The notes: generated by a model not told the origin, from the sequence alone. 64,000 nt of DNA from Butyrivibrio sp. INlla21 (GCF_900116875.1 NZ_FPCC01000009.1:62001-126000), one strand, 5' to 3'. Positions 7,278 to 17,870 are shown, counted from the stretch's first letter. A program made the numbers and translations.

Positions 7278-9044
7278 TTAAGCCTGCTTATCGAAGTCCG
7301 CGTCGGCGCTTGCGCCCGTCTGTGACTCGTAGACTTCTCTGTATATGGTATTGCTCTCAAGGAGCTCTTTATGCGTTCCGAATCCGCTGACCTGTCCGTC
7401 ATCCATGACGATTATTCTGTCACAGTCCTGAACGGATGCTATTCTCTGAGCGATGATAAGCTTGGTCGTTCCAGGGATCTCTTCCGCAAAAGCCTTTCTT
7501 ATCTTGGCATCGGTCGCCGTATCAACGGCGCTCGTAGAATCATCGAGAATAAGGATCTTGGGCTTTTTAAGAAGCGCTCTTGCGATACAAAGCCTCTGTC
7601 TCTGACCGCCCGAAACATTGGTTCCGCCCTGCTCTATCATGGTGTCATAGCCATCTTCCATCTTTTCGATAAACTCATCTGCACATGCCATCTTGCAGAC
7701 TCTTATACATTCCTCTTTTGTCGCGTTCTTATCGCCCCATCTGAGGTTCTCAAGGATTGTTCCGGAGAAAAGAACGTTCTTTTGAAGTACCACGGATACC
7801 TGGTCCCTCAGCGTCTCAAGATCGTAGTCTCTTACATCAACTCCGCCGACTGTAACCGCACCCTCGGTGACATCGTAAAGACGGCTGATAAGATTAACAA
7901 GCGAAGATTTCGCAGAACCCGTTCCTCCAATGATTCCGATAGTTTCACCCGAATGAATCTCAAGATTGATATCCTTTAAAACAGGTTCTTCGGAATCCTT
8001 GGTATAAGCAAAATTAACGTGATCAAAGACGATACTTCCGTCCACAACCTCTTTTACCGCATTCTCTTTGCTTGTAATATCAGTTTTTTCTTCAATAACT
8101 TCAGCGATACGATTTCCGCTTGCCTGTGCCATTGTGAGCATTACAAAGATGATGGCAAGGAACATCATGCTCATAAGGATATTCATACAATAGGTCAAAA
8201 GGCCCATAAGATCACCTGTTGAAAGCGTTCCTCCCGTGATCATATGTGCGCCCACCCAGCTGATAAGAAGGATACATGCATATACCGTAGCTGTCATCAT
8301 GGGACCCATCTTGATAATGTTCATCTCGGCTCTTACAAACATGTTGTAGATATTGCCTGCTGCCTTTTTGAACTTATCGTTTTCATAGTCCTCACGAACA
8401 TACGCTTTGACAACTCTTATCGCGGATACGTTCTCCTGAACGCTCTCGTTAAGCCCGTCGTACTTTTCAAAGACTTCTTTGAAATAAACGGTTGCCTTGC
8501 TCATAATGATCACCATGAAAAATGCAAGAATAACAATCGCAACAAGATATATCGATGCAAGCTTGGGACTTATGATAAATGACATGATCATCGCGCCGAT
8601 AACGGTTGCAGGCGCTCTCATCGCCATTCTGAGCAGCATCATATATGCGTTCTGAATATTGGTGACATCGGTCGTAAGTCTTGTTACCAGTCCCGATGTA
8701 GAAAACTTGTCTATATTGGAAAAAGAAAAGGTCTGAATGTTATCAAACATGGCCTTTCTGAGATTCTTGGCCAATCCCGTAGATGCCTTCGAACCGTAAT
8801 ATGCTCCGCCGATTCCTGCCGCAAGACCAAAAAGTGCTATCAAAAGCATCATCATTCCCACGCGGAATATATACATCATATTCTGACCGTATATTCCGTT
8901 ATCAACAATCTTGCCCATGAGCTTGGGAATGATCATCTCCGCCGCGACTTCTCCGATCATGCAAAGCGGTGTCAAAACAGATACCAGCTTGTATTCTTTA
9001 AGTTCTTTAAGCAAAGTCTTAACCATATACTTTTCATCTCCCAT
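7278..9044 (-). CDS. ABC exporter half-transporter, subunit with degenerate ATP site
   Basis: Exporter membrane domain (about residues 15-310) and ATPase domain (about 335-575). Walker A reads GGTGSAKS, signature VSGGQRQR, and Walker B ends LILDDS, with Asp where the catalytic Glu should be. Its partner downstream has the Glu, so the dimer should have one active and one degenerate site, as known for BmrCD- and TM287/288-type exporters. Start is uncertain: the ATG at 9026 (MVKTLLKEL) has GGGAG upstream and matches the usual family start; the one at 9044 has a weaker site. Confidence 0.92.
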   Translation of the reverse strand: MGDEKYMVKTLLKELKEYKLVSVLTPLCMIGEVAAEMIIPKLMGKIVDNGIYGQNMMYIFRVGMMMLLIALFGLAAGIGGAYYGSKASTGLAKNLRKAMFDNIQTFSFSNIDKFSTSGLVTRLTTDVTNIQNAYMMLLRMAMRAPATVIGAMIMSFIISPKLASIYLVAIVILAFFMVIIMSKATVYFKEVFEKYDGLNESVQENVSAIRVVKAYVREDYENDKFKKAAGNIYNMFVRAEMNIIKMGPMMTATVYACILLISWVGAHMITGGTLSTGDLMGLLTYCMNILMSMMFLAIIFVMLTMAQASGNRIAEVIEEKTDITSKENAVKEVVDGSIVFDHVNFAYTKDSEEPVLKDINLEIHSGETIGIIGGTGSAKSSLVNLISRLYDVTEGAVTVGGVDVRDYDLETLRDQVSVVLQKNVLFSGTILENLRWGDKNATKEECIRVCKMACADEFIEKMEDGYDTMIEQGGTNVSGGQRQRLCIARALLKKPKILILDDSTSAVDTATDAKIRKAFAEEIPGTTKLIIAQRIASVQDCDRIIVMDDGQVSGFGTHKELLESNTIYREVYESQTGASADADFDKQA

Positions 9045-9137
9045 CCATATAACCTACATTTTTAATGATAGCACACCCCAACCGCACAGGTAATACCCCC
9101 CCGGTTCACTTTATAATAATTTTAGACCATGATAAAA

Positions 9138-9159
9138 GACTCCGCATTTTCGCGGAGTC
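9138..9159 (-). terminator. Terminator of the trp operon
   Basis: GACTCCGC / GCGGAGTC with a 6-nt loop, followed on the minus strand by TTTT. It sits 36 nt past trpA and before the ABC exporter promoter region. Confidence 0.85.
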
Positions 9160-9194
9160 TGTCTCATATTTATAAAATAAAAACAAATTTTGCC

Positions 9195-9962
9195 TTACAT
9201 GGCTGCTTTCATGGAATGCACATACTCGCCCACATACTTGGGAGCGTCTTTTCCGTACTTTTCAAGAAGCTTTACTATCGCAGAACCTACGATGGCACCG
9301 TCCGAAACGGCTGACATCTTGGCAGCCTGCTCGGGAGTCGATATTCCAAAGCCGATCGCGCAGGGAACATCAGTATTCTCTCTTACAACCTTAACTATGG
9401 ATTCAAGATCTGTCTTGATCTCGGATCTTGTTCCGGTTACGCCAAGGCTTGAAACGATGTAGATAAAGCCCTTTGCTTCCTTGGCTATCATAGCTATCCT
9501 GTTCTCTGAAGTAGGTGCAATGAGTGAGATAAGATCAACGTCGTACTTCTCACAAACAGGCTCAAACTCATCCTTTTCCTCAAACGGAAGATCGGGTAAG
9601 ATCAGTCCGTCGATACCTATCTCCTTGCACTTACTTATAAAGCGCTCCGCGCCGTAGGAAAAGACAACGTTAACGTATGTCATAAATACCATGGGAGTCG
9701 AAACTTCTTTTCTAAGTTCGATCACCAGGTCAAAAATCTTATCTGTAGTAACACCGCCTGCAAGAGCTCTTACGTTGGCACCCTGAATAACGGGTCCTTC
9801 CGCTGTGGGATCGGAGAAAGGAATTCCGAGCTCGATAAGATCCGCTCCGTTATTGCAAGCCTCTATTACAGCTTTCTTGGTTGTCTCAAGGTCGGGATCT
9901 CCGCAAGTTATAAATGCGATAAATGCCTTTCCGTTTTCAAATGCTTTCTTTATATTACTCAT
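9195..9962 (-). CDS. trpA: Tryptophan synthase alpha subunit
   Basis: 255 residues, normal length. It cleaves indole-3-glycerol phosphate to indole and glyceraldehyde-3-phosphate, passing indole to Trp[17 protein letters not shown] carries the catalytic Glu, [12 protein letters not shown] the catalytic Asp, and SSLGVTGTR plus GFGIS the phosphate-binding loops. Last gene of the trp operon; overlaps trpB by 8 nt. Confidence 0.97.
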   Translation of the reverse strand: MSNIKKAFENGKAFIAFITCGDPDLETTKKAVIEACNNGADLIELGIPFSDPTAEGPVIQGANVRALAGGVTTDKIFDLVIELRKEVSTPMVFMTYVNVVFSYGAERFISKCKEIGIDGLILPDLPFEEKDEFEPVCEKYDVDLISLIAPTSENRIAMIAKEAKGFIYIVSSLGVTGTRSEIKTDLESIVKVVRENTDVPCAIGFGISTPEQAAKMSAVSDGAIVGSAIVKLLEKYGKDAPKYVGEYVHSMKAAM

Positions 9963-11145
9963 GGATGTCCTCCCCTCTGTAACGCGCGATCGCAGCGCAG
10001 TCCTTGTCGCCTCTTCCCGAGATCGTGATAACCATGATCTTGTCCTTATCCATAGTACCTGCGATCTTCATTGCATGAGCAACGGCGTGAGCCGACTCGA
10101 TAGCGGGGATGATTCCCTCAGTCTTTGAAAGATATTCAAAAGCGTTAACCGCTTCATCATCGGTAACAGCAACATACTCTGCTCTTCCCGTATCGTGAAG
10201 GTTGGCATGCTCAGGTCCTATTCCGGGATAATCAAGTCCCGCGGAAATAGAATAAACAGGTGCAATCTGTCCGTATTCATCCTGGCAGAAATATGACTTC
10301 ATGCCGTGGAACACACCAAGCTTACCTGTATTGATCGTAGCTGCGGTCTCAAATGTATCGATTCCGCGTCCTGCTGCCTCGCAGCCGATAAGTCTTACCT
10401 CTTTGTCTTCGATGAAATTGTAGAAGGTTCCTATAGCGTTGGATCCGCCGCCTACGCAGGCCATGACAACATCGGGAAGCCTTCCCTCTTTTTCAAGGAT
10501 CTGCTCCTTGATCTCCTTGGAGATAACGGACTGAAAGTCACGAACAATAGTAGGGAACGGATGAGGTCCCATAACGGAGCCGAGGCAGTAATGCGTATCA
10601 TCTATTCTTGAAGTCCACTCTCTCATCGCTTCCGATACGGCATCCTTAAGTGTTGCGGTTCCGCTTGTAACGGGGATAACTTCTGCTCCCAAAAGTCTCA
10701 TTCTGTATACGTTAAGAGCCTGTCTCTCCGTATCCTCTTTTCCCATGAAAACGACACATTCCATTCCCATAAGTGCCGCTGCGGTAGCAGTTGCAACGCC
10801 GTGCTGACCCGCACCCGTCTCGGCGATAAGTCTTGTCTTACCCATCTTCTTGGCAAGAAGCGCCTGTCCGAGAACATTATTGATCTTGTGCGAACCAGTG
10901 TGATTAAGATCCTCTCTCTTAAGATAGATCTTGGCTCCTCCGAGGTCCTTGGTCATCTTCTCGGCGTAGTAGAGTCTTGAAGGTCTGCCCGCATATTCGT
11001 TAAAAAGAGTCTGAAGCTCTTTATTAAACTGCTCATCGTTCTTGTACCGGTTATAAGCCTTCTCAAGCTCTATCACCGCGTTCATAAGTGTTTCGGGAAT
11101 GTACTGTCCGCCATGTATTCCGAAACGACCGTTCATATTTGTCAT
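9955..11145 (-). CDS. trpB: Tryptophan synthase beta subunit
   Basis: 396 residues, PLP enzyme that joins indole and serine to make tryptophan. The PLP lysine is in [10 protein letters not shown] (about residue 86), with the phosphate-binding [10 protein letters not shown] loop and [11 protein letters not shown]. It is TrpB1 type, fitting an adjacent trpA. GGAAGG-like binding site before the ATG; 13 nt after trpF. Confidence 0.97.
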   Translation of the reverse strand: MTNMNGRFGIHGGQYIPETLMNAVIELEKAYNRYKNDEQFNKELQTLFNEYAGRPSRLYYAEKMTKDLGGAKIYLKREDLNHTGSHKINNVLGQALLAKKMGKTRLIAETGAGQHGVATATAAALMGMECVVFMGKEDTERQALNVYRMRLLGAEVIPVTSGTATLKDAVSEAMREWTSRIDDTHYCLGSVMGPHPFPTIVRDFQSVISKEIKEQILEKEGRLPDVVMACVGGGSNAIGTFYNFIEDKEVRLIGCEAAGRGIDTFETAATINTGKLGVFHGMKSYFCQDEYGQIAPVYSISAGLDYPGIGPEHANLHDTGRAEYVAVTDDEAVNAFEYLSKTEGIIPAIESAHAVAHAMKIAGTMDKDKIMVITISGRGDKDCAAIARYRGEDIHE

Positions 11146-11158
11146 GACTTTTCCTTCC

Positions 11159-11779
11159 TTATTTCATGTTTCTGACTATATTTACAAATTCCTGCATCTT
11201 TTGGCTGTCCTTGACGCCGTCCGTCTCTATACCGGAACTTACGTCAACAGCAAAAGGTGTTATCGCATCAAGCGCTCCTTCTATATTGGATAGATTAAGG
11301 CCTCCCGCAAGGAAGAACTCCCTATCCGCTTCTTTAAGAAGTTCCCAGTCAAAAGAGCTTCCGCATCCCTGTCCGGAATCGAGCAAAAGCATATCTGCAC
11401 TGCTGCCCATTGCAGCTATGATATCACTTCTGTCCTTTATCTGAAAAGCCTGTATCACGGGTTTGTCCGTTTTCGTCTTAAGCTCTGCGATATAGCTCTC
11501 GTCCTCGCTTCCGTGAAGCTGCGCGATATCTATTATGGCTTCATTCAAAAGATCTGCGATCACATCAACACACTCATCAACAAAAACTCCGACCGCTTTG
11601 ATACCGGGATCAAGCTTTTGCTTAAGCGCACGCGCCTTTTCCTTATCAACTTTTCTCTTACTCTTTTCCCAAAAGACAAAGCCTATGTAGTCGGGCATGC
11701 ATTTATTGGCAGCCTCGATATCCTCCGGGCGCGAAAGCCCGCACAGCTTTATCTTCGGGATGCGATCATCTTTCTTCAT
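11159..11779 (-). CDS. trpF: Phosphoribosylanthranilate isomerase
   Basis: 206 residues, TIM barrel. [14 protein letters not shown] holds the catalytic Cys, DYIGFVF and VGVFVD follow, LLLDS holds the acid Asp, and [10 protein letters not shown] the phosphate site. It converts phosphoribosylanthranilate to CdRP. Here it is a separate gene between trpC and trpB, not fused to trpC. Confidence 0.96.
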   Translation of the reverse strand: MKKDDRIPKIKLCGLSRPEDIEAANKCMPDYIGFVFWEKSKRKVDKEKARALKQKLDPGIKAVGVFVDECVDVIADLLNEAIIDIAQLHGSEDESYIAELKTKTDKPVIQAFQIKDRSDIIAAMGSSADMLLLDSGQGCGSSFDWELLKEADREFFLAGGLNLSNIEGALDAITPFAVDVSSGIETDGVKDSQKMQEFVNIVRNMK

Positions 11780-11794
11780 ATATAATCCTCAAAG

Positions 11795-12580
11795 TCAAAC
11801 CAGCTTCGATTTAAGCTCTTTTAACTTTTCCTTCTTATCATCCGCCCTCATAAGCGTCTCGCCGACAAGCACCGCATCCGCGCCAATCTCGGAAAGCTTT
11901 TGTACATCTTCCGCAGACTTAACACCGCTCTCCGATACAAAGATAACATCACTTGGGATAATACTTCTAAGCTTAGCGCTGTTTCCCGTATCAACGGTAA
12001 AGTCCTTGAGATTTCTGTTGTTCACACCGATGATTCTTGCCCCCGCAGAAACCGCTGTTTTTACTTCTTCTTCATCGTGTGCTTCAACGAGTGCCGAAAG
12101 GCCGAGTTCATCGCAGATATTAAGATACTCTTCTATCCGGTCCTTATTTAATATGGAACAGATCAAAAGAACCGCGGATGCGCCGAGGAGCTTGGCCTCG
12201 TATATCATGTACTCGCTTACCGTAAAGTCTTTTCTAAGGCAGGGAATCGAAACGTTTGCCGCTATTTCCTTAAGATACTCATCTTTTCCCAGGAACCACT
12301 TGGGCTCGGTTAATACCGATATGCAATCGGCTCCCGCCTTATCATACTCTTTTGCTATATTAAGATAATCAAATTCTTCCGCAATGACGCCCTTTGAAGG
12401 TGAAGCCTTTTTGCATTCACAGATAAAAGAGATTCCGGGTTTTTTAAGACTCTTTTCAAAAGAAAAATCTCCCTTCGGAAGCTCATAAGCTTTTTTCTTA
12501 AGCTCTTCCAAAGATACTTTTTTCTCTGCCTCTTTTACACGTTCCTTGGCGTATGCGGCTATCTCATCAAGAATTGTCAT
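11795..12580 (-). CDS. trpC: Indole-3-glycerol phosphate synthase
   Basis: 261 residues. [13 protein letters not shown] contains the catalytic Lys and phosphate site, LRKDF the second Lys, and GVNNRNL and FVSESGV are family motifs. It closes the indole ring of CdRP. The start overlaps the trpD stop by 4 nt. Confidence 0.97.
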   Translation of the reverse strand: MTILDEIAAYAKERVKEAEKKVSLEELKKKAYELPKGDFSFEKSLKKPGISFICECKKASPSKGVIAEEFDYLNIAKEYDKAGADCISVLTEPKWFLGKDEYLKEIAANVSIPCLRKDFTVSEYMIYEAKLLGASAVLLICSILNKDRIEEYLNICDELGLSALVEAHDEEEVKTAVSAGARIIGVNNRNLKDFTVDTGNSAKLRSIIPSDVIFVSESGVKSAEDVQKLSEIGADAVLVGETLMRADDKKEKLKELKSKLV

Positions 12581-13593
12581 CTGTTACTTACCTCAATTAT
12601 TTTGCCGAGTGTTTCAAGTGCCTTGCCTGAATCAATAAGCTCTGCGGCAAGCTCAACGCCGGCCTTTATGGAATCAGCCTTTCCGCCGATGTAAAGAGCC
12701 GCACCTGCGTTCATAAGAACCGCATCACGCTTGGGTCCTTTAACGCCCTTTAAGACGTCTTTTGTGATCTCTGCGTTCTCTTCGGGTGTTCCGCCGACAA
12801 GATCCTCTTTTTTGCACATCTCAAGTCCGAAATCAGAAGGCTTGATAACGTATGATTTGTACCATCCGTCATTGATCTCGCATACTGTTGTGGGTGAGCT
12901 CATTGAGATCTCATCGAGCTTATCCTGTCCGTATACGACCATTCCTCTCTTAACGCCGAGGCTTACAAGAACTCTTGCAAGGGGCTCAACGAGGTACTCA
13001 TCGTACACGCCGAGAAGGAAAAGCTTGGGTGAGCAAGGGTTTGTAAGAGGTCCCAAAATGTTGAACACTGTTCTGAAACCGAGCTCTTTTCTGATAGGTC
13101 CTACATACTTCATTGATGTGTGATACTTCTGAGCAAAGAAGAAGCACATTCCCGCTTCCTTTAAAAGCTCGATACACTTCTCGGGCTCCTGCTGGATGTT
13201 AACTCCGAGTGCCTCGAGGCAATCAGCTGTTCCGCACTTGGATGAAGCTGCTCTGTTACCGTGCTTGGCAACCTTCATTCCGCCTGCTGCCGCAACGATC
13301 GCTGAAGTTGTGGAAATATTGAAGCTGTGTGCGTTGTCTCCGCCTGTTCCCACGATCTCAAAAACATCCATGCCTGTGTCAACTTTGGTTGCGTGCTCTC
13401 TCATAGCGGTTGCACAACCTGCGATCTCATCTGTTGTCTCTGCCTTGGCACTCTTTGTTGAAAGAGCTGCAAGGAAAGCCGCGTTCTGAGTGGGAGTTGT
13501 CTCTCCACCCATGATCTCATTCATAACTGCATATGCTTCATCATATGTGAGGTCTTCTTTGTTTACGATTTTTACGATTGCTTCTTTGATCAT
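12577..13593 (-). CDS. trpD: Anthranilate phosphoribosyltransferase
   Basis: 338 residues. The PRPP-binding [14 protein letters not shown] loop (about residue 82), [12 protein letters not shown] and the second acidic motif DEISMSSPT identify TrpD. It transfers phosphoribose to anthranilate. It starts 4 nt after the trpG stop, so the amidotransferase and the phosphoribosyltransferase are separate genes here. Confidence 0.97.
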   Translation of the reverse strand: MIKEAIVKIVNKEDLTYDEAYAVMNEIMGGETTPTQNAAFLAALSTKSAKAETTDEIAGCATAMREHATKVDTGMDVFEIVGTGGDNAHSFNISTTSAIVAAAGGMKVAKHGNRAASSKCGTADCLEALGVNIQQEPEKCIELLKEAGMCFFFAQKYHTSMKYVGPIRKELGFRTVFNILGPLTNPCSPKLFLLGVYDEYLVEPLARVLVSLGVKRGMVVYGQDKLDEISMSSPTTVCEINDGWYKSYVIKPSDFGLEMCKKEDLVGGTPEENAEITKDVLKGVKGPKRDAVLMNAGAALYIGGKADSIKAGVELAAELIDSGKALETLGKIIEVSNR

Positions 13594-13597
13594 GGTC

Positions 13598-14167
13598 TTA
13601 TTCTCCTTTAATAAAACTTCTTAGCATATTTTTACCATCCAAAGTCATTATTGATTCGGGATGAAACTGTACTCCGTAAATGGGATATTCCTTGTGCTCT
13701 ACCGCCATTATCTCGCCGTCGTCCGTTACCGCGGTGACCTTAAGACAATCGGGCATTGTGCTTGCATCCGCCGCAAGTGAATGATATCTTGCGACCTTGG
13801 CTTCTTTCGGACAATTCTTGAAAAGCTCGCATGAACTGTCGAATGTAACCGTCGACTGTTTGCCGTGCATAAGCTCTTTTGCATAGGTGATAACCGCTCC
13901 GTACGCCATGCAGATTGCCTGATGACCGAGGCACACGCCGAGTGTCGGGATCTCTTTTCCCAAAGTCTTGGCAACCTCTACTATGATTCCCGCATCCTCC
14001 GGTCTTCCGGGGCCGGGTGAAAGGATGATCCTGTCGGGCTTAAGTGCTCTTATCTCATCTATTGTCATCTCGTCGTTACGGATAACTTTGATATCCGGGT
14101 CGATCTCGCCAACATACTGAAAGAGGTTATAAGAAAAGCTGTCGTAATTATCTATAAGTAATATCAT
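13598..14167 (-). CDS. trpG: Anthranilate synthase glutamine amidotransferase
   Basis: 189 residues, class I amidotransferase. [13 protein letters not shown] is the standard start, GVCLGHQAI holds the nucleophile Cys (about 79), and GVQFHPESI the His-Glu pair. It supplies ammonia to TrpE; the same protein might also serve p-aminobenzoate synthesis, which cannot be judged here. Overlaps trpE by 4 nt. Confidence 0.95.
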   Translation of the reverse strand: MILLIDNYDSFSYNLFQYVGEIDPDIKVIRNDEMTIDEIRALKPDRIILSPGPGRPEDAGIIVEVAKTLGKEIPTLGVCLGHQAICMAYGAVITYAKELMHGKQSTVTFDSSCELFKNCPKEAKVARYHSLAADASTMPDCLKVTAVTDDGEIMAVEHKEYPIYGVQFHPESIMTLDGKNMLRSFIKGE

Positions 14168-15630
14168 TCTTCCACCTCCTGTGCCATCTCTAGCGCCTTG
14201 AGCGAAGCCTTGGCTTTATTAAGGCACTCTGCGTATTCCTTTTTCGGATCTGAATCAGCAACGATTCCGGCGCCGCTTCTTACAAAGACTCTTCCGTTTT
14301 TCTTGTAGGCAAGTCTTATGGCTATGCATGTGTCCATATTTCCCGCAAAATCGATGTATCCGATCGCTCCGCCGTAAATTCCTCGTTTGTTATTCTCAAG
14401 CTCTCCTATGAGCTTACAAGCCTTAATTTTGGGTGCTCCCGAAAGAGTTCCCGCAGGAAGGATTGCATCTATCGCATCAAAAGCATCTTTTCCTTCCTTG
14501 ATCTTGCCCCTTACGGTAGAGCCGATGTGCATTACATGAGAAAATCTCAGGATATCGTGGAATCTCTCAACTTCAACCGAGCCAAACTCGCTTATTCTTC
14601 CGATGTCGTTTCTTCCTAGGTCTACGAGCATGTTGTGCTCCGCAAGCTCTTTTTCATCCTGTAAAAGCTCTTCCTCGAGCGCCTTGTCCTCTTCCTCCGT
14701 CTTTCCTCTGGGTCTTGTTCCCGCAAGAGGGAAGGTGTGAAGTATTCCGTCCTCAAGCTTAACGAGTGTCTCCGGTGATGCGCCCGCAACCTCCACGTCT
14801 GTTCCCGCGAAGTAGAACATGTAAGGTGAAGGATTGATTGTCCTGAACATGCGGTAGGCATTCAATAAGCTTCCTTCATAGGGTGCCGACAATCTGTTTG
14901 AAAGAACTATCTGGAAGATGTCGCCTTCCTTGATGTGCATCTTTCCTTTTTCGACCATCTCACAGTACTCTTTTTCAGAAAAAAGAGCTGTCACATCGCC
15001 TGTAAGTCTTCCGTTGTCGTCCTTTTTCTTTTCACCTTTTTCTATAAGAAGCTTAAGCTGTCTAAGCTCCGTAACCGCTCTGTTGTAGCCGCTCTCTCCG
15101 TCCTTTGTCTGCATGTTTACGATCAAAACAATCTTCTGTCTTACGTTGTCAAAAGCGATTACTTTGTCAAATAGCATCAGGTCTATATCCTTGAATGCAT
15201 CGGAATCCTCTACCTTACATTTTGCGGTAGGTTCGCAGTATCCGAAGTAATCAAAAGCGAAATATCCGACGAGTCCGCCTGTGAAAGGAGGAAGGTAGTC
15301 AAATCTGGGGCTCTTGTGCTCCGCCATGATCTCTCTTAAGTACTTTGCCGGCTTATCGGTCTGTATCGTCTTGCCGCCTATCTGCATTTCTCCGTCCTTG
15401 CAGGTTATCTCAAGCTTTGGATCGTAACCAAGGAATGTATAGCGTCCCCAAGTCTCATCCGCCTGCGCTGATTCAAGCATGTAGCAGTGCTCCGATACGT
15501 TCCGAAGTTTCCTCATGGTCTCAATCGGAGTAATGAAGTCCGATAAAATTTCCATGCTGACGGGGATCACATCGTATTTCTGCGTTTTCATAAGTTCATT
15601 GACTTGTTCAAGTGTAGGTGTGATGTTCAT
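14164..15630 (-). CDS. trpE: Anthranilate synthase component I
   Basis: 488 residues. The chorismate-binding half carries [31 protein letters not shown] and [12 protein letters not shown], the Mg and chorismate sites. The N-terminal [18 protein letters not shown] region is the usual tryptophan feedback pocket, so enzyme-level inhibition is likely on top of the T-box control. First gene of the operon, with AAAGGAA before the ATG. Confidence 0.97.
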   Translation of the reverse strand: MNITPTLEQVNELMKTQKYDVIPVSMEILSDFITPIETMRKLRNVSEHCYMLESAQADETWGRYTFLGYDPKLEITCKDGEMQIGGKTIQTDKPAKYLREIMAEHKSPRFDYLPPFTGGLVGYFAFDYFGYCEPTAKCKVEDSDAFKDIDLMLFDKVIAFDNVRQKIVLIVNMQTKDGESGYNRAVTELRQLKLLIEKGEKKKDDNGRLTGDVTALFSEKEYCEMVEKGKMHIKEGDIFQIVLSNRLSAPYEGSLLNAYRMFRTINPSPYMFYFAGTDVEVAGASPETLVKLEDGILHTFPLAGTRPRGKTEEEDKALEEELLQDEKELAEHNMLVDLGRNDIGRISEFGSVEVERFHDILRFSHVMHIGSTVRGKIKEGKDAFDAIDAILPAGTLSGAPKIKACKLIGELENNKRGIYGGAIGYIDFAGNMDTCIAIRLAYKKNGRVFVRSGAGIVADSDPKKEYAECLNKAKASLKALEMAQEVEE

Positions 15631-15703
15631 GGGTTTGGTTCCTTTCGTTTTTTGTTGATCTGCATGATGGAGTTTGTATTAGAACACCTCTATCACGCAA
15701 AAA

Positions 15704-16000
15704 AGTCCTTGATAGAACTACTATAGTTCTATCAAGGACGAATATACTTAATCCGCGGTGCCACCTTGATTTCATGGGTTACCATGCGCTTAGCGAGATA
15801 CCAACATATCTCCGGCAACTGACGTATGCCTTCACGTTGTAGGATACTATGCATTATATTGTGAATAATAATGCAGTTGCCCTCCACCCTCAGCGGTCCA
15901 TTTGACAACTTGTTTCATGCTCACTTCTCACCATCACGAGCTCTCTGTGTTGGCATCATTGCCGTTATCTCCGCTTCAACGGTTTATAATTATTTACTTA
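15704..16000 (-). promoter_or_regulatory. T-box leader of the trp operon, Trp specifier
   Basis: The 14-nt T-box AGGTGGCACCGCGG lies at 15753-15766 (read on minus), and a 16-bp terminator stem follows. Upstream, CAAATGGACCGCTGAG places a TGG specifier codon at 15898-15900. Family knowledge: uncharged tRNA-Trp pairs with the specifier and T-box and stabilises the antiterminator, switching on trp genes when tryptophan is scarce. Confidence 0.93.
15705..15739 (-). terminator. T-box-controlled terminator before trpE
   Basis: A 16-bp perfect stem (15705-15720 with 15724-15739) with a 3-nt central loop, followed on the minus strand by a run of T into GCGTG. Its 5' arm lies just after the T-box, as expected for mutually exclusive antiterminator and terminator folds. 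Confidence 0.92.
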
Positions 16001-16006
16001 AAAAGA

Positions 16007-16035
16007 ATTCTATACTCTATGTTTTGATGTGTCAA
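16007..16035 (-). promoter_or_regulatory. Sigma-A promoter of the trp operon
   Basis: TTGACA (16030-16035) and TAGAAT (16007-16012) on the minus strand with a 17-nt spacer. The -35 box overlaps the last codons of the upstream ABC ATPase gene. Predicted start near 16000, just before the T-box stem I. Confidence 0.85.
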
Positions 16036-16616
16036 CCCAAAAGTGTAACTATCCTGCCAAACTCAAGTCCTGTCGTATCTCGCGCCGCTATGACAAGCGA
16101 GCCCGATCCCATTTTATCCCTGACAAAAGAGATTGCTTTGGAACGCACATCACCGGATAGCCCTTCAAACGGCTCATCCATTATAAGTACGTCGCTCGGA
16201 ATACAGCACGCCCTTACTATGCATACAAGACGTCTCTCCGCAGGCGTCAGCTCTTTTACCGGGATATCAACTCTGTCCTCCGGAAGAAGCTTACACAGCT
16301 CTTCTCTGACCGTTTGCTTGAACACTTTTTTACTTACAAGTGCGCAATTGGTCACAGCCGAGAAGCTGTCGCAGAGCCTGTCTTCCTGAAATACCACTCC
16401 TGCATTTATATACGGATATTTGTAATCACCAAGGAGCGTTACTTTGCCTGCATCGGGAGTTTCCAAGCCAAGGATGATCCGAAGGAGCGTAGTCTTTCCG
16501 CATCCGCTCTCTCCCGTAAATATATAGCTGTGTTCATCCTCGATATTTATATTGAAATCATCAAGAATTTTCTGTCCGTTAAATGCTTTCGATATATCTT
16601 TTACCTCGATTATCAT
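16032..16616 (-). CDS. Degenerate ABC ATPase (nitrate/sulfonate-type importer family)
   Basis: 194 residues, shorter than the usual 240 or so. Walker A GESGCGKT (35-42), Q-loop VVFQEDR and Walker B VLIMDEPFEGL are intact. The LSGGQ signature is replaced by LTPAERR, and the switch His after the last strand is missing (VIAARDTT). By general similarity it belongs with importer ATPases such as SsuB/TauB. Its start overlaps the stop of a 40-codon ORF that looks like a permease loop. No full permease or binding protein is nearby, so transport is doubtful. Confidence 0.85.
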   Translation of the reverse strand: MIIEVKDISKAFNGQKILDDFNINIEDEHSYIFTGESGCGKTTLLRIILGLETPDAGKVTLLGDYKYPYINAGVVFQEDRLCDSFSAVTNCALVSKKVFKQTVREELCKLLPEDRVDIPVKELTPAERRLVCIVRACCIPSDVLIMDEPFEGLSGDVRSKAISFVRDKMGSGSLVIAARDTTGLEFGRIVTLLG

Positions 16617-16735
16617 CTGCTGCTTCCTTTCAAAAAAGATAATAACTCCGGTAAATATATGTACCTTATGACTCTGCTCTTAGGTATACGGTATACTTTC
16701 GCCATCTCCAAAAGCTGCTTTAATTTAACGGACAT
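16613..16735 (-). CDS. 40-residue ORF matching an ABC-permease EAA loop
   Basis: AAAGGAG lies 7 nt before the ATG at 16735, and the TGA overlaps the ATPase start (ATGA). The peptide has LLEMAKVYRIPK, then RYIYLP: residues 10-29 match the EAA-x3-G-x9-I-x-L-P coupling-loop pattern of importer permeases with exact spacing, except Arg in place of Gly. No membrane helices surround it. It is either the surviving piece of a decayed permease gene or a working micropeptide that docks on the ATPase. Confidence 0.7.
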   Translation of the reverse strand: MSVKLKQLLEMAKVYRIPKSRVIRYIYLPELLSFLKGSSR

Positions 16736-16763
16736 AGAAATTCTCCTTTATTACTTATTACTA

Positions 16764-17753
16764 TCAGTCTTTTTTTAATGATCTTACGATACCTGTCACT
16801 GCGCCGAAAAGCACTCCTGCAACGGGCCATACGATCCATGTTGTATCCCATCTCATTGTGATGAAGCTCCATCCAAGATAACCTGCTACAACTATAGGCC
16901 AGTAGATTGCTGCAATCTTACCTACAGTCTTTGAAACCTTCTTACCTTCGGGAGTGTAATCACCTTCCTGAAGAAGCTTCTTATAAGAATCCATGATGCT
17001 TCCGGCTCTTACGATCATGTTGACGCCGACTGCGATTATTACCAAAAGAGCTCCGACTGCATATGTGGTAGCGTGCTCGTTCTGTTCACCGGAAAAGAGT
17101 GCAGTTGCAAATACGGGAATTACCGCAACGATGCATAAGATAACGCCGATTGCTACAAGCATAGCGTGCTTACCCTCAAATCTGCTCTTTTTCTCTCTTA
17201 CCATTCCGTCAACGCCGTAAGCAGTTTCAATATTGGTCTCTTCAAGATATTTGTAAACATCAAGCTTTTTGCCTGTCATAATGAAAATGAAAACAGCAAT
17301 CGCTATCATAATAAGAAGTGCTGACAGCGCGAAAACCGTTGACGCTGCATCATTCATAATTCCAAGAGATTCAAATGCCGAACGAAGCATAAGAAATACG
17401 GGTGATGCTATACATAATGAAACACCGAGTGCCGTCTTGGGTGCAGTATTCTCAACCAGATTAAGGTATGTATTTGCTTCTTCCATGCTAACGCTTCTGA
17501 GTTCCTCTTTGGTAGAAACAGTATCCTGTACTATTACATTTGTAGGAATCTCTTCGATCTCATCCTTTAATAAGTAATCTGTAGATACGCCGAAGATCTC
17601 AGCCATCTTAAGTACTCTATTAAGATCGGGTGTTGCCTGCATGCTTTCCCATTTTGATACAGACTGTCTTGAAACATCAAGCTTATCTGCAAGTTCCTCC
17701 TGTGACCATCCAAGTTTCTTTCTTTCATTGATAATCTTGTCCGCAAGTATCAT
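16764..17753 (-). CDS. HTH (Xre-family) regulator with membrane domain
   Basis: Residues 5-60 are an Xre-type helix-turn-helix (KLGWSQEELADKLDVSRQSVSKWES). After a linker, about six hydrophobic segments lie between residues 105 and 325, so the DNA-binding domain is membrane-tethered. It may sense membrane or ligand state. GGAGG precedes the ATG. The mini-ORF and ATPase follow 28 nt downstream on the same strand and may be co-transcribed. The upstream promoter carries inverted repeats that could be its own operator. Confidence 0.88.
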   Translation of the reverse strand: MILADKIINERKKLGWSQEELADKLDVSRQSVSKWESMQATPDLNRVLKMAEIFGVSTDYLLKDEIEEIPTNVIVQDTVSTKEELRSVSMEEANTYLNLVENTAPKTALGVSLCIASPVFLMLRSAFESLGIMNDAASTVFALSALLIMIAIAVFIFIMTGKKLDVYKYLEETNIETAYGVDGMVREKKSRFEGKHAMLVAIGVILCIVAVIPVFATALFSGEQNEHATTYAVGALLVIIAVGVNMIVRAGSIMDSYKKLLQEGDYTPEGKKVSKTVGKIAAIYWPIVVAGYLGWSFITMRWDTTWIVWPVAGVLFGAVTGIVRSLKKD

Positions 17754-17870
17754 TTTCTTTTCCTCCGATTTTGTTTTTTGATTTTCGACCTCGAATCTGA
17801 TTTTTGTTTTCGAGCTCGATGCGTTTTTTGTTTTTGGATGATCTTAGCTTACAAAAATGATCGGTTGCAC

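Noticed and set aside
11697..12368. Long plus-strand open frame opposite trpC
   Set aside because: Antisense shadow of a clear trpC gene; Ser/Leu-rich composition and no ribosome binding site.
15781..15800. CTTAGCGAG inside the trp leader as a repeat copy
   Set aside because: Only nine bases match; the region is explained by the T-box fold.
16314..16778. 154-codon plus-strand frame across the ATPase and mini-ORF
   Set aside because: The minus strand has Walker motifs and a coupled start; the plus frame has no binding site or domain.
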